Counted from the stretch's first letter, positions 10,001 to 22,318 are shown. The stretch: 64,000 nt of DNA from Falciphora oryzae (GCA_000733355.1 JNVV01000046.1:108915-172914), one strand, 5' to 3'. Notes: generated by a model not told the origin, from the letters alone. Numbers and translations are program-made.

Positions 10001-11380
10001 TTTGTCAGTGGGGAGGGTGAGATGGTCTGTTTGCTTATTTGTTTGAAGGAGCCAGCGGTCCTTGGTCCGATTGGGCAAGGAGATAAAGAAGACGAAAGGA
10101 AAAATGCTGAAAAGATCAGATAATCAAGATGTCTGGAGGCGATAGCACGAGGCGTCTGGTCAGGGGCTGTTGGAGGCTGTTGGTTTGGTGGTTGGTTGTG
10201 TTGGATGCTGCGATGATGATCCGAGAAGACCGAGATGGAGCAGGCTTCCACCAATTCTTATAGATGGACTCGCTCGATGGCGCCGAGCAGCATAGTCAGA
10301 CCAGAGACGCTGGCCGGAAGCATCGTCAACAGTAATCCAGGGGCACAGGGTTGGCGACGCGCCGGTCACCAGCAGGGCCAACCGCAAGGCCTGTTTGCGG
10401 GCCACAGTTCAGAACTCCAGAGATAGCGGAAGCATCAGCTTGGCCCCAAACTCCTCCTCCAGAATTACTCAACGTTTTGGTGCTGTGCAGTAATCCACGC
10501 CGCCGAGGTGCTGATTGTGCCTGGCCTGTCACCATGAACGAGAGGAGCACCGGGATTGGTTCTTCAAACACCAATAGGCCTGTGCTTGATAGCAGGACCT
10601 CCTTCAGGAGCGACCCCTGCGGTAGTGGGACCCAAAGCGGGGCCATCAACTTTAAAGTAAACTCCCGTCAGATCCTTGCCTCTAAATCCTACGCGATGCT
10701 CGCCAGGCCCGCCGAGCCAGCGAGACGGCGATGCCCTGCAGCGTGGTCCTTGTGTGAGGCTGGGAGCTGCGCCACGCTGAAAACAGTGAGGCGGATTCGG
10801 CGAGTGATCCCGGCAAAAGACCAACTCTTCGACAATTTCAACTTCACGCTGTGGACGAGCGCGTCTCCTAGCAACCCCGACAGGCACTGGGGCGCTTCCT
10901 TCGACGACGGCGACGGCGACCTAGGGAATTTGCCAGACGCAGTCTTCGAAATTCCTGGATCCTGGGATCACGAATCTCTAAAATGGGGGCATTAGAGACT
11001 TCACAGTCATGACCGACACATCGAAATTCCCAGCCGTGGCGAGACGAGATCGTCTCAGTAATACCGACTTTGCAACGCGCTATGTGGCTCGCGCAAGACG
11101 TGCGAACAGACACACCGGGATGAAGAAACGCCCTCCTGCTTCCCTTTGAAAAGACAACGTGCCAAGCCGTCCAGTCGCTGACATCGAGACCAGCAGTGCT
11201 CCGTCTTGGCAGGCTCACATCATGCAAAGGTCCCAAGCCCCTGTCCCCCAAAACAAAATAGGATTCTGACACTCACGTATTGATTGGCCTTGTTCCGGGG
11301 CTGTACGGGCTGCAGTAAGCCAGAACCACCAACAAAAGGCGTTTTCCACCCAAAGATGCCACCAGACGAACCCGCCACAA
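10001..11380. other. Intergenic upstream of the KEP-like gene
   Basis: Probable promoter of the minus-strand secreted protein and 3' flank of the next minus-strand gene. Open frames at 10351-10995 (+) and 10868-11272 (-) have no recognisable features and are not called. Confidence 0.5.
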
Positions 11381-12848
11381 TCACCCCCCCTCATGCCCCT
11401 GGAAATAATCCCCGCCCGTCCCCATCTCGTGCCCTATATAACCAGTCCCCATCTCGTGGATCGCCTGGTCCGTCCCCATCTCCTGGATCGTCTCGGGCTG
11501 CCCGCCCGGCGGCCCCGTGCTGCTCTGCTGCTGGTACCCAACGAGCGTGCCCGACGACTGCGTGCTCATCCGGTGGTTGCTCTGGTACTGCGACATGACG
11601 CTGGCGCTGTCGCGCGCGTAGTGGCCGCTGGTCGCCGTCGGGCCCGGACTTAGAGGGCTCGGCTCGCCCTCGGCGTGCGCCGCCATGGGTTCTGGCTCGT
11701 CGTGCGTGCTGTCCGTCTGCTGCGTGGGGAAGCCGAACTGGTCGAACGTCGGCGCTGCCGTCGTCGTCCCGCTGTCGACGCCGCTGTCCGCTTTCCCGCT
11801 ACTGCTGCCGCTGCTGCCCCGGTATTTCTTCGTGATGAAGACGGCCACCGCGGCTAGGGCGATGACGACCAGGCCACCGACTGACCCGCCCACGATGGGT
11901 GGTATGTTCAGGCCGTGACTGCTCCCGCCCTCGGTCGTCGACCCTGCTGGCGACGACGTTGGTTTCGAGGTGGATACGGCAGCCGCGGATGTGCTCTGCG
12001 TCGTGGACAAGTCTTTCACAACCACCGTTGTGGCGACCGAGGGTCGTAACGGCTGATCGGGCCAGGTAAAGGCGACGCTCTGTGTGGTCGGTGATTTGCT
12101 TGGCTGACAGTCGTAGCCTTTGACGTCGTCCGGGTACAGGTAAGTGTGGCAGAACTGCAGGTTCGTGTTGGTGCTGGAAGAGGTGGCGTGTCAGCCATGC
12201 ATCCCCGTGCTGCCTTCTTTTTCCTCCCAGCCCGTCTTCTGTTGATTAGGGATACAACGTAGACCAAAGAAAGGCTCACCATTTCAGTATCTGTTGGTTG
12301 CTCGTGCAGATATCGTCGCACCGTCTGCCGTCAAGGGCGATATCCCGGTCGACGCAACGTAGAATCTGGACTCCGCCGACGCATATGATGGCTTTAATGG
12401 TGTTGGCCGCCCACATGCACCTCTTCCCGAGTGAGCAAGTGATTGGCGCGCCGGGTGAACTCGACATGCACCCGCACGTCTTGTCGGGCGCGTACGTTAT
12501 CGTGAGAGACCGCGGTGTTGACTCCATCGTTGTCGTCGACCCTTGCCGCCTCAGGACCGCTCCGATGCCTCGGCGCAGATCCGGCGCCTGTGTCACCTCC
12601 GCCAGCCCCGCCGCTGCCGGTCTCAAATCGTGTCCATCGAGTGGCGGCCTCTTTGCGGGTACTGATACAAAGGCTGCCGCAGGGGATTCCGTATGCAAGA
12701 CGTCCGCGTCGACGCTGGTAAAGGACAGGGCTAGGAGGAGTGTGATGTAGAGTATCGGTACTGCTCGCCGAATAGAGACGCCATGGCTGTCAAATGTTGC
12801 AACTGTGCCTCGCCGGCGTGTCACTACAGACGTGCTTTGCTTGGCCAA
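11381..12848 (-). CDS. Single-pass membrane protein with Cys-containing ectodomain
   Basis: Two exons: 12848-12280 and 12173-11381, joined across a 106-nt intron (12279-12174, donor GTGAGC, acceptor TTCCAG) in phase 2. The protein (about 453 residues) starts with a basic segment and a hydrophobic signal (AVPILYITLLLALSFTSVDA). An ectodomain with a cluster of cysteines follows (TCGCMSSSPGAPITCSLGKRC, CVGGVQILRC, RRCDDIC), then a Ser/Thr-rich stalk, one transmembrane helix (IVGGSVGGLVVIALAAVAVF) with a KKYRG stop-transfer, and a low-complexity cytoplasmic tail with a repeated EMGT motif (IQEMGT, IHEMGT, GHEMGT). The layout resembles fungal cell-wall sensors, but no WSC or Mid2 domain is recognised. 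Function unknown. Confidence 0.75.
11406..11490 (-). repeat. Short in-gene repeat encoding the EMGT motif
   Basis: The last codons of the membrane protein hold four near-copies of a short unit built round the residues (Q/H)EMGT; on the plus strand the word cccatctcgtg or cccatctcctg recurs. This is a coding minisatellite in the cytoplasmic tail. Confidence 0.6.
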
Positions 12849-13811
12849 ATATCAAATGAGGTAGGCACTACTTCTCTTCTAAACCAGAGGCAAAACATGC
12901 GATTCTCACTAGACACTAGGCCAGCCTTCCTACATGTGATTTGCCGATGTCTCTCCCTTTCCGCGCTAAATACCACTTGCAGAACGCCGATAAACGCTGA
13001 AAGATTGGCGAGGACGGAGATCGAGGCCGCGCCGCGCCAAGCTCGGCTCCGGCCGCCTCTAGCCCGCCAGCCACAGATGGTGGTAGAAGCAACGCAGCGC
13101 TACATGATGTTTGGGCTGTATTTATGGCAGGGCCTTGCGACATGCCGCGAGACAGACTTGAATCCATCGCCGTGAGGAACTGAGACTATAATGCGCGAAG
13201 ACAAGGAGACCTGTGGTTCACCGCCCTCTTGTCGTCACCGGCGGCAGTGTTGCAGTCTTTGTAGAAGCACTGAAAGGGAGAAGCCATTGGGTTTGCGCCA
13301 TAAACAACTGCACCTCTTAGGTACGGCGGGAGATGTTTATAGTTCTGAACCATAAAGCCACCCGCATCCTCCCTGTAAACAACCCAGACGGCCAGCCCTT
13401 GCCATGTCCGTAGGGTGGTATTTTGTACAAGACCAGACACCACCACCGCGGTTTCCGGCTAATTTGGGCGTGTACCAAAAGACAAGGCAATCGATGCGTC
13501 GGCGTTTGACGTCCGATTCTCGAAACAAGACAAGTCATCGCCACTCACGTCTCTAATTGGACTTGCTGGATGCTTTGTGGTTGCTGGGCATCTTGGGTTC
13601 ATTTGGAAAATGCTCAACAGGGCGAGAAACCATGGAAATGTCTTTCGTGGCACCCAGGCCTTAATGTCCTCTTCAAGATCTACGGGAGGGGAGTCCCAAT
13701 TCCCCTACCCGGCTGCCGTTATATGGAGCCGTGTCGATGACCGCCGCTAGCCGCTCCCACTGATCATGTCCAAGAAATTCTCCGACCCGCCCCGACAGCC
13801 CGTGCCGTACC
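12849..13811. other. Divergent intergenic region
   Basis: It lies between a minus-strand and a plus-strand gene and should hold both promoters. Nothing coding is recognised. Confidence 0.5.
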
Positions 13812-15383
13812 ATGTGTGCGAAATCGATGACGATGCCCTACAGCACCTGGGTGCTGTTACTCTTCTGCCTCTTCCTCTTTGGCGCAGTCCCCGCCACTGC
13901 CGTTAGCCAGAAGACCAAACCCCGACAGCCCGGCTTGTGCCCCGCCAAGACGCCCACGCTCGCCGCCCGCCGCATGTGCCCGGCCCCCGTGGACGAGCGC
14001 TCGCCGCCAGAGCGCTGGGCGCCGTGGACGCACCGGCCACAGTGCGCGGGCGGAAAAGGGGGGCGAAACGACCAGTTCTGCGTCTACACTTGCTCGTTCG
14101 CGGGCACTCAAGGCGTCAGCGTCGTAACACGCCCCGAAACGGCCCCTGCCGTCGCTGCCGCTCTCGAGGAGCTGTACACGTCGCCGCCGTGGCCGAGCGT
14201 CGACACTGTGCTGGGCTGGACTGCTAGTGACGATGCGGCATATCAAGTTGCGGACCTGCCAGGCAAGGGAAAGAGCGTGGTGGCGCGCCGACCGATCCGG
14301 CAGCACGAGACGTTCATGGTGGACCGCGCCTCCCTCCTCACGGACCCTGACTTTCCACGAGCTGGTGTGCTCCCGCGGCGCCGGTCCCGCATGCTGGTCC
14401 GCGCCGTGGAGCAGCTGGCGAGCCCGAGTGCGGTTCTTACCTTGGATCGCAGCGGCGGCGAGGACGGCTCGGGCGACGAGGTGGTCGAGGACATCATGGG
14501 GACGGACTCGTTCGATGCCGAGGTCGCCGGCCGGCCGTACAAGGCGCTGTATCCCAAGATATCGGTAAAGCCATCACCTTGGTTTATTTGTTGACCATCA
14601 GCTGCTAACATGAACTGTCTGAAAGAAGATAAAGCACTCGTGCAAGCCAAGGTGAGAAGCCGCTCTGCTGTGCAAATAACGGCTCGGTCTAACAGAATCC
14701 GGTTCAAAGCTCGTACTTTCGGTTCACTCGGAATGGCGTCCGGGCCGGCACCGCCGCGTTGCGTGATATCCAGCCAGGCGAGGATATCACCGTGAGCTGT
14801 ACGAAACGCCCTGACGTATCGCAATGCAGCAGATGACGGCTCGAGCCGCTGCTAGGACTGACTGACACTGTTTCCGACAGACATCCCCATTCACCTGCCC
14901 TGGGAGGAACGACAGACCGTGATCCACAACCACTGGGGCTTCACATGCGGCTGCGACCTCTGCACAGCACCTGTAGCGGCCCGGACGGCCTCGGACGCCA
15001 ACCGCGGGGCGCTGATGGCAACCCGGGAGCGGTACGTGGGTGCGATGTGGGCACGACAAGCAACAGAGGCGATCAAGGCTCTGCTCGAGATGCTGCGCCT
15101 GCTCGATGCCGAGGACCTGCCGCTGCTGAACCGTGGAGTGTACGAGGGCCTGGCAGTCGCTCACAGAGCCTTGGGCCGGTGGGTCGACGCGCGACAGTAC
15201 GCGAGGCTCAGGCTGGAGACGGACCGAGACTGGTTCCTGGACCCGGCGGAGCGGGTGGCGGACCGGCAGCGGACGGCAAAGGCATTTGGGATGGGAATGG
15301 CATTCTCCTACGATAAAGAATGTTATATATATAAAAAAAAAGGTCATGGGTATGGCGAGATAAGTGTTGTCAAAGGCGGGTGA
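13812..15383 (+). CDS. SET-domain protein with N-terminal signal sequence (one exon junction out of phase)
   Basis: A fungal SET-family protein, possibly lysine methyltransferase-like, of the type that carries an N-terminal hydrophobic signal (WVLLLFCLFLFGAVPATA). After the signal comes a Cys-containing WTHRPQC...FCVYTCSF segment, then the SET core: AYQVADLPGKGKSVVARRPI near residue 140, the KHSCKPN motif, AGTAALRDIQPGEDITVSY, and a post-SET GFTCGCDLC. Exons read as 13812-14564, 14626-14651, 14696-14798 and 14881-15383. Introns 1 and 3 have good sites and restore frame (the third splits the Tyr codon of ITVSY). The second junction, donor at 14652 and acceptor at 14695, leaves the frame 2 nt out between KHSCKP and the following Asn, giving a stop at 14795. 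It is either a disrupted gene, a sequence error or unusual splicing. Confidence 0.7.
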
Positions 15384-16598
15384 TCGGGGATTGGTCGATA
15401 GAAAGCGGAATCGGAGCCGATATGCACGTCCTCGTCTGGCTTCTGCTCGTTTCCTTGATCCAAGGCCTGTCCTCGGGCAGTGGAGTTTTTGGTCCAGAGC
15501 CACATGGCAAGATGATGCTCGCGGCGGCTGTGGCCATCACGGAATTGTACGCGGATCTGGTTCCGCTTCCAGCTCTTTAGAGGCTTCCTGCTACGGCCTG
15601 GGTGCCAATATGAGGCGGATGTGGGCTGTGCTTGGAGAGGAAGGGGCTGGCTGTGCCTGCGGATTTGCCCAACCAGTCGAATGGAATAATTGGTCACAGA
15701 GGGGTTGCCAAGCGGCTGCGGTGGCTGCTGTGGAGCGCGAATGCAGCCCATCGGCGGGCAACCCAGCTGCGGTTTTCGAATTTCGGATTGGAATCCGTGA
15801 ATGGCTGGCGCGCGTCGTCGCTTAATTTGCGTCCACTCCTCTCAGCTGAACGGAAGGCGTGCCCGCTTGCCCATCGACGTCAATCCATCGCTTGGAGACG
15901 GCCAGCGAGCCAGCCCATTGGGATGACGTCACTGTACCAGGCGTAGTTCCTGAACCGTGGTCCCGGCAGGCAGGCACGAGGCCTCAATCGAGCAGTGCTC
16001 CTCCCCTGCGGTTCCCCGCCTGGCCAGCACTACCTTGGCCTGGGCTTCTGTCGACCGAGGCCACCACCACCAGACTGGCACGGCCGGCCACAACCAACAC
16101 ACTCAACCCCAACAGAGCCCGTCGCCGCTGCTTCGCTGCACAGGCAGGCTGGCTCTGGCTCTTGCTAGCACCTGCCTCTGTCCTCGCGCGCTACCGTCGA
16201 GTCTAACCTCGTTGGACCGCCTGCGATCGAGGTCTCCTCGGAGCGCCGTCCCAGGGAGATGCCGGGCACCCAAGGCCCAGGCTCATCCAGCAGACAAATC
16301 CCTTAGCCTCTGAAGCGCCTGCCACTCGTCTCTTTCCCAACCTCACTCGACCCAAGAGGGGTCTGATGTGCCTGCACGAGGCTTCCTCTCCGAGTCACGA
16401 CGTCACACCACAGAGCCCAATACGGCTGTCTTCCTCCTTGCTCCGTCGCTTTGGCACGCGCCCATTACGTATCCCATCCATTGGTCAAGCGGTACAACCG
16501 ACAAAAGCCGGTCAAGTCTGGCTCACACTGCAGAACGGAGCGAAAAGAGACTTCGCAAAGAACCAGCCCAAGGACGCCTCGCCGAGACGACCCGAACC
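15384..16598. other. Intergenic, promoter of the SnoaL-like gene
   Basis: No gene recognised. The last 400 bases are pyrimidine-rich, as in a fungal leader; an in-frame ATG at 16368 is open to the downstream gene but encodes no conserved sequence. Confidence 0.5.
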
Positions 16599-17657
16599 AT
16601 GACCGTCGAGGCCACCTTCCGCGCCTTCATCGACCACGTCAACGGCAGCCGCTGGGCCGAGATCGCCGAGCTCATCCCCGGCGATGGTCAGGTGACGTAC
16701 AACAAGCGGGGGTACCCGCGCGACGAGTTCCTGGCCAAGCTGCGCCAGCGCATCGGCGCCCTACCCGAGGGTGCCTTCGAGGTCGAGACCGTCGTCAGTG
16801 ACGAGGCCGCCCAGGTCGCCGCCGTCCGCATCATCTACCGCACCACACTGCCCGAGGACTGGGAGGACGTGGTCGACGGTGGCGTCGGTATGGCTACACG
16901 CCTCGCCGGTATCGTGTCACCAGCTGACATGGGACGCCGCCCAGCCGGCGATGACGCGTCCACTAGGACCACAGGGGCAGCTGCCGGAGCAGGGACGGCA
17001 ACCGCAGCAGCCAACCCGAGCAGTAGAGGCAGGCGGCTTACGGGACTGCACCACCTGTTCTGCTGGATCAAGGACGGCCGTGTTCTGGACATCGAGACCA
17101 TCGGCGACGTCGACGGCGTTTTCCGAGACGAGAACGTCGCCGCCGTGCCGCCAGACCTCGAGCAGACTAACACGGCATCATCAACACCGGTACCAAAACG
17201 CCTGACTGCCGCCGAGATGTCGGCAACCTACCGCGCCTACATCGAGTGCATCAACGCGCGCACCATGGACACGGACCTGGCCCGGTTCTGCCACCCGAGG
17301 ATGCGGCACAACGGCCGCGACCTCTCGCTGACCGAGTACGGCGGCCTGATGGAGGACGCGCAGCAGGCCATCGAGGGGCTCAGCTTCGCGATACACACGC
17401 TGCTCGCCGACGAGGACGGCCAGCGCCTCGCCGTGCGCCTCGAGTTCGCCGGCGTGCCCCGCAAGCGCTGGGCCGGCAGCGTCGAGCCGTCGGGCCGCCC
17501 GCTCGAGCCTGGGGGCTTCGCCGAGCACGTCTACTACTGGCTCGACGACGGCCGCATCGCTAGGGTCCTGAGTCTGGTCGATCTCGCCTCGTACCGGGAG
17601 CAGGTCCGCGCCGCCGCCAGGCCGCATGCTCCCCAGGTCCGGCGGCGTGTTTCATGA
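16599..17657 (+). CDS. Protein with two SnoaL-like domains
   Basis: Start chosen at 16599 (MTVEATFRAFIDHVNG), because family similarity begins there; the 77 codons open upstream look untranslated. The 352-residue protein consists of two SnoaL-like (NTF2-fold) units: residues about 1-150 (ATFRAFIDHVNGSRWAEIAELI ... HHLFCWIKDGRVLDIETIGD) and about 205-340 (ATYRAYIECINARTMDTDLARFC ... EHVYYWLDDGRIARVLSLVD). They share the pattern (A/S)T(F/Y)RA(F/Y)I(D/E)xxN and end in W(I/L)(K/D)DGR. A Gly/Ala/Thr-rich insert (about 105-145) interrupts unit 1. SnoaL-fold proteins include polyketide cyclases, but single fungal members are often of unknown role, and no polyketide synthase lies nearby. Confidence 0.8.
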   Translation: MTVEATFRAFIDHVNGSRWAEIAELIPGDGQVTYNKRGYPRDEFLAKLRQRIGALPEGAFEVETVVSDEAAQVAAVRIIYRTTLPEDWEDVVDGGVGMATRLAGIVSPADMGRRPAGDDASTRTTGAAAGAGTATAAANPSSRGRRLTGLHHLFCWIKDGRVLDIETIGDVDGVFRDENVAAVPPDLEQTNTASSTPVPKRLTAAEMSATYRAYIECINARTMDTDLARFCHPRMRHNGRDLSLTEYGGLMEDAQQAIEGLSFAIHTLLADEDGQRLAVRLEFAGVPRKRWAGSVEPSGRPLEPGGFAEHVYYWLDDGRIARVLSLVDLASYREQVRAAARPHAPQVRRRVS

Positions 17658-17969
17658 GTTGGCGACGTGACGCGAGTTTGTGGCTTGACTTGAGAGCTTA
17701 CCAATGAGATTATACGACCACCGAGATTATGACCGGCCATGTTGCTTGCAAGACACAGAAATTCATCCAGCTGTCTGTTTCGGCTTCTAGGCTGATTGTC
17801 TTTGTATTGTGTTTAGTAGTGAGCGGGTTTTCCAATCGAATAATTGTTTGCTGATGTTACTGAGTTCTCTACGGCCTAGCACTTTGTTTCTTTGGGATCC
17901 CAGCTACTCTCGTGACAGACAACCTGCCCACGAGAAAACAGGCCTCCAGGATCGGCACCAGCAACCATA
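17658..17969. other. Convergent 3' flanks
   Basis: Short spacer between convergent genes, holding their 3' UTRs. Nothing else is seen. Confidence 0.5.
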
Positions 17970-18531
17970 CTAGTTAATTGGCATGTACACGTTCTTCCGC
18001 GGCGGCACGTCGCCCCTGCACCTCTCGCAGTTTGGGTCGGTCCAGCACTGGAACTTGCTGTCGCGGGAAAAGCCGCCACGTCAGCCAGCACGATGGTTCA
18101 CGCCACACCACACAGAACACTAACCTGATGATATCCGCTATTCCGTCGCACTTGCAGCGGTCCGGACACGCCGGCGGCGGCGCGGCGGCCGTCTCGGTGG
18201 GGGTGGGGGCGGGGGCGGGCTCGGGAGCGTTCGTCCACGAGGACGTCCAGTGCGTCCACAACGTCCACTCGATGACGGAGCCCGTGGCCGGCGGCACCGT
18301 CTCCGTCTTCCACACCGTCATGGGCGTCGTCTGCGCCGGGGGCAGCGGCACCATGACGGTCCGGCAGTCGCACGTCACGGTGGGCGTCAGGGTGGCCGCC
18401 AGGGGCGCTTGGCGGATGCCTTTGTCGGCACGCGGGAGGTGCTGGTTTGGCACGGCGGCGAGGACGGCGGGCGGGAAGGTCGTCGTCGCCAGGAGCGCAG
18501 CCGCGGCGAGGAGGGCGAGGTGCACCAGCAT
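17970..18531 (-). CDS. Small secreted cysteine-containing protein
   Basis: Two exons, 18531-18125 and 18057-17970, joined over a 67-nt intron (18124-18058, donor GTTAGT, acceptor GACAG) in phase 2 to give 164 residues. Met 18531 starts a strong signal peptide (MLVHLALLAAAALLATTTF...AVLA). The middle is Thr/Pro-rich (TLWTHWTSSWTNAPEPAPAPTPTETAAAPPP). The C-terminus holds a cysteine cluster, ACPDRCKCDG before the junction and FQCWTDPNCERCRGDV after it; the intron call is supported by completing this Cys pattern and ending at TAG 17970. No known family is recognised. It may be a wall-associated or effector-like protein. Confidence 0.7.
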
Positions 18532-19691
18532 TGCTGGGATTTTCTGCTGTTGTTTGAGATGGGATCTTGTTCTAGGATGCGCCCCCAAGGGATAGAAGGA
18601 CGTTGAGAACGAGCGGCTCGGTGGCGGGCTTATCCTTCGTCCTGGCCACTTGGGTAGGAAACCGCGGGGCGCGTCACATTCAACTTGTGTAGGCGAATGC
18701 CCAGGTTTATACGGTCCGGGCTTTACTACTCTATGCCCTCCGCTGGGGACGTATCGTCGTACCGACCAAGGACACGGGATCGGACCAAGCAGGATACCAA
18801 GTGTCGTGGGACTCGCTACGACGGTGGCCATAAACAAACATGCCACAAGCACAGGACTGACACCATGATCATGAGGAAGCGGCGTTGTGTGACGTGGATA
18901 CCAGAAACCCGCCAGGCAAGAGCAGGGGATTTCATCACCTTGTTTTCTTGCGGTTCACTCCGACTGTCGCTAGAAAATACCTAGGTACTCGATATTGCAG
19001 GTATTATTCATGACCAAGAAAGAAGGCACACTCCCGTGCCGTGTTGCGGATAAAGTGGCCATCACGGACGCCAGGCTCGATGACGGGCGCCAAGCATGAC
19101 GGCAGCGATGGGGTGTCAACGTCGGGCTTTGCAAGTTGGCATCTGCTCGCGTACTTCTCGCTAACCTTCCCGTGTCGCTTCGACGACGGATCGGTGAATC
19201 CTCCCACCGGGAGATCCGACCCTCGGCTGCCCACATGCGGGTGTCACAGGGCCGCGCCAGTCTTTTCTTGATTCTGACTATGCTGCCTGCTTCGTGCGCC
19301 TTCGGCAGTCAGATGCTTGACTACAAGGTGGGTAAGAAAGGGAAAATGTACCATATAGGCATCTTTTGCTCTCCTCCAAGTCTGGCACCGGCCGAGGCAT
19401 CCTCATCATTCACATTATTTTCTCCTAATACCCACCCAGGTGTACATACAGCTATATTACACGGTCCCCGATCCTTCGGAGCCAAAACACAATTCCATGC
19501 ATCGCAGTCTATGACCTCCAAGGAGCTTGCCCTTCCCAAAGCCACCCAATGATCCCCGTGTCGCGATGCGTCAAGGAAAAGTAAATAGAAAATAACAGAG
19601 AAAATGTGTGGGGAGATTGTGTCTTTACCTGGCTCGTCGGTCGGGCCCATGTCCTCGTCGGGAACTAGGTGTCGAGAAAATGCTGTAGTCC
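18532..19691. other. Intergenic, no gene recognised
   Basis: Upstream region of the small secreted protein and 3' flank of TIM50. Open frames are short and featureless. Confidence 0.5.
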
Positions 19692-21408
19692 TTATGCCTG
19701 CTTCTCCTGTTCCTTCTTCTCCTCCTTCTCTGCAGGTGCCGAGTTGCCGAACCACGAGGTGAAAGAGGTCTTCATGCTGGCCATCATCTCGGCCTGGGCC
19801 TTCTCCTGGGCCTCAGCCTCCTCCTTGAGCCACTGCTCGCCGTTCTCCTGCACCATCTTCTCGAGGCGCTCGTACTGGCGCTGCCCCCTCTCGCGCGCAA
19901 TGTCCTGCAGCATCTTGCCCTGCGCCAGCGCCTCTGTTATGCTCTCCTCGCCGTCGACGGGCTGCATAACGCTCATCTTGCTAGGCTTGAGCCCGAATGC
20001 GCCACCAACAGCCCCGAAAAGGCCCTGGCCCTTGTGCGGGTGTTGCTTCTTCTCCGCCTTGAGCCTCTCCTGGAACTTCTGACGCGCGATCGCCTCGCGC
20101 CGGGCAAACTCCTCCGGGATCTTCTTGCCTTCAAACGATTTGAGCACTGCCCTCACATCGGGGTACTGCATGGTGTGCACGTATTCGAGGAACGGGATAA
20201 GGGCCACAAGATCCTTGTCCTTCGGGTCGCCAGTCCACTTGGGGAGCACAATCGCGTTCTCGGGCTGGGCGCTAACATGGTCGGGGTTCGTGTCGATGAT
20301 GATGACCTTGGAAAGGTCTCGGTTTAGGTATGAAAGGTCCTACAGGAGCAAGCACGACGTCAGCACCGTTCGGTGTTCAAGCGTCGCGCTACCATATCCT
20401 CCCAAGCGGTGGAGGCACATGCAGGCGGGGAAGCACAACACTACGTACCTTGACGATCTTGCCGTCCTTGTACTTGGTCGCCTCGCGGAAGAGCGGCCAG
20501 GTGACAAAGCGGAAGGGGTCCATCTTGCGCCAGAGGGGCTCGGCAATGCCGTAGGGGACCGAGGTGAACAGGACGAGCTCGTAGTACTGGCTCAGATAGC
20601 GGATGAAGTAGTCGACGCCGGGCCGCTTGGCGACGCGCCAGCCGTGCTCCCTGGTCCACTCGCTGTGGACCAGCATGTCCTCGAGGCTGATGCACAGCGT
20701 GTAGGGCCGCTCCGTCATGGGGTCTGGGTCCGGCAGCAGCTTCTCGAACGCCGGCTCCTGATAGTAGCTGACCGTGTCGCCCAGCCGCGCCATCACGCGG
20801 TTCCACCACAGGAGGGGCCCCCAGCCGTCGGGCGCATCCGGGAACCGGGCCCGCTCCTCCTCGTCGTCCCAATTGCGGCCCAGGTACATGGCACCGCCGA
20901 GCGTGCCGACGAGGAACGAGTAGAAGAAGTACTTGGCCATTGCCTGCCTTTTGCGCTCCGACGACGAGACGTAGGCTGACGACGGCAGCTCGCCCTTGCC
21001 CCTCCCACCTCCGGCCGCGTCAACCACGCCCTCCAGGGCCATGCGCGATGCCTTGCTCGCCCCGGCGGTCTCGTATTCGAAGGTAGATGGGAGGCCCTTT
21101 GTGATGTCGGGGAGAGACGAGAACGGTATCGACTGCTCCCCCTCCTTTGGCGTGGGGGTGGCATCTTCGGATGCGACGTCCTTTTCTGGCCTCGGTTCGG
21201 GGCTGCTGGGCGTCGGCTTGGCCGGCTGCGATGCGGGTTGCGATGGGGGCTTCCGGGTGGGCTGATCCGACTGGCTTGGGAAGCGTGGCTTGTTGTTCTT
21301 TGCCATGCCACGGGCCCATAGCCTTGCCGACAGCGCAGGAGCCTGTCGCCTCGCCGCGCTCTGAAGCGCCGGCGACCGCACCGACTGTGCGACCACCCTC
21401 GAAAACAT
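19692..21408 (-). CDS. TIM50: Mitochondrial import inner membrane translocase subunit Tim50
   Basis: Tim50 is the intermembrane-space receptor of the TIM23 complex and hands presequence proteins from the TOM complex to the channel. Exons 21408-20449 and 20339-19692, phase 0, are separated by a 109-nt intron (20448-20340, GTACGT...TGTAG); total 535 residues. The N-terminus is a basic presequence ([21 protein letters not shown]), followed by a Pro/Ser-rich linker, one transmembrane helix ([18 protein letters not shown]), and the FCP1/NIF-like domain with [33 protein letters not shown]... and [17 protein letters not shown]; exon 2 carries [15 protein letters not shown]. The first Asp of the DxDx(T/V) phosphatase motif is replaced (SLED), usual for Tim50. 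The C-terminal 100 residues form a charged coiled coil. Confidence 0.95.
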
Positions 21409-22318
21409 GTTGGGGGAGAGATTCGAGATTCAGCCAAGAATTCAAACTCCGCCTCGGAAGAAGGCCTTGAATTGGCGAGCTGGCGGGATGCGAGGCCTTT
21501 CAATGGTAGCAGCCCATCGTCGATTTTATCTCGCAGCGTCTGTCGATGGTGGCCTTCCCATGTCGCCGAAATTTTTGGCTCGGCTGGGCGGGCGCATGGC
21601 CCAAGCTTCTGGTGACGAAATCCGAAAGCACCTCGCGCACGGGCCAGTGAAGTGCCTTCCGCCCCTGCACGCCACGCCGCCATTGGCCCGGTTGGCTGCA
21701 GGCGGGGCCCGACGGCGGCAGTCGCCTCACGTGCCCCTCATCGTCACTTTCACGCGTCCGCAGTGCATCGCTCATCCGTCCGTCCCGTCCTCGACGCCAG
21801 ATTAGTATCCGCCTCTTCCTCGATTCCACTCCCTCGTACCCCTGCCCCTCACCTGTATCGACCCATCCAGCAGTCCTCGCGTCCGCCGTTCCTCGACTCA
21901 CTCCGACTCAACCCCTACGACTCACCCCCAACATGTCTGTCGTTGCGCATGCCTTCTAGAGGGTGGTCTCGATCCGCGAAGCAGCAGCACTCACGATGGG
22001 GCCACCCTAAAGCCGTGCCTCGTCTTCGCCAGCCTCGAGTTGAGCATCCTTGTTTGAAGAGCCCTTCAGCAAGCGCCTGCTTGTCTTCGCTCCGCCCATC
22101 CGTTCAATCGCGCCATCCCCGTCACAGAACAGCAAAACATTCCCGAATCGCACCGTATTCATCGCCACTGAACTCGAAGTATCGATTTCCTAGCAGTTTT
22201 TCTGGAGTGATCCCCTCACCACGGTTCCGTTGCGTGCAGTTCCCGCGAACGCACTCACAGGACGCAGAGACGAGCAAAGCTTCGTTTTCGGAGCGGGCAC
22301 CCAAGCAACACACCGACC
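21409..22318. other. Divergent promoter region between TIM50 and the F-box-like gene
   Basis: Pyrimidine-rich leaders on both sides. No gene recognised. Confidence 0.5.

Noticed and set aside
10351..10995. 214-codon open frame upstream of the KEP-like gene
   Set aside because: No domain, no codon bias visible, lies in a probable promoter.
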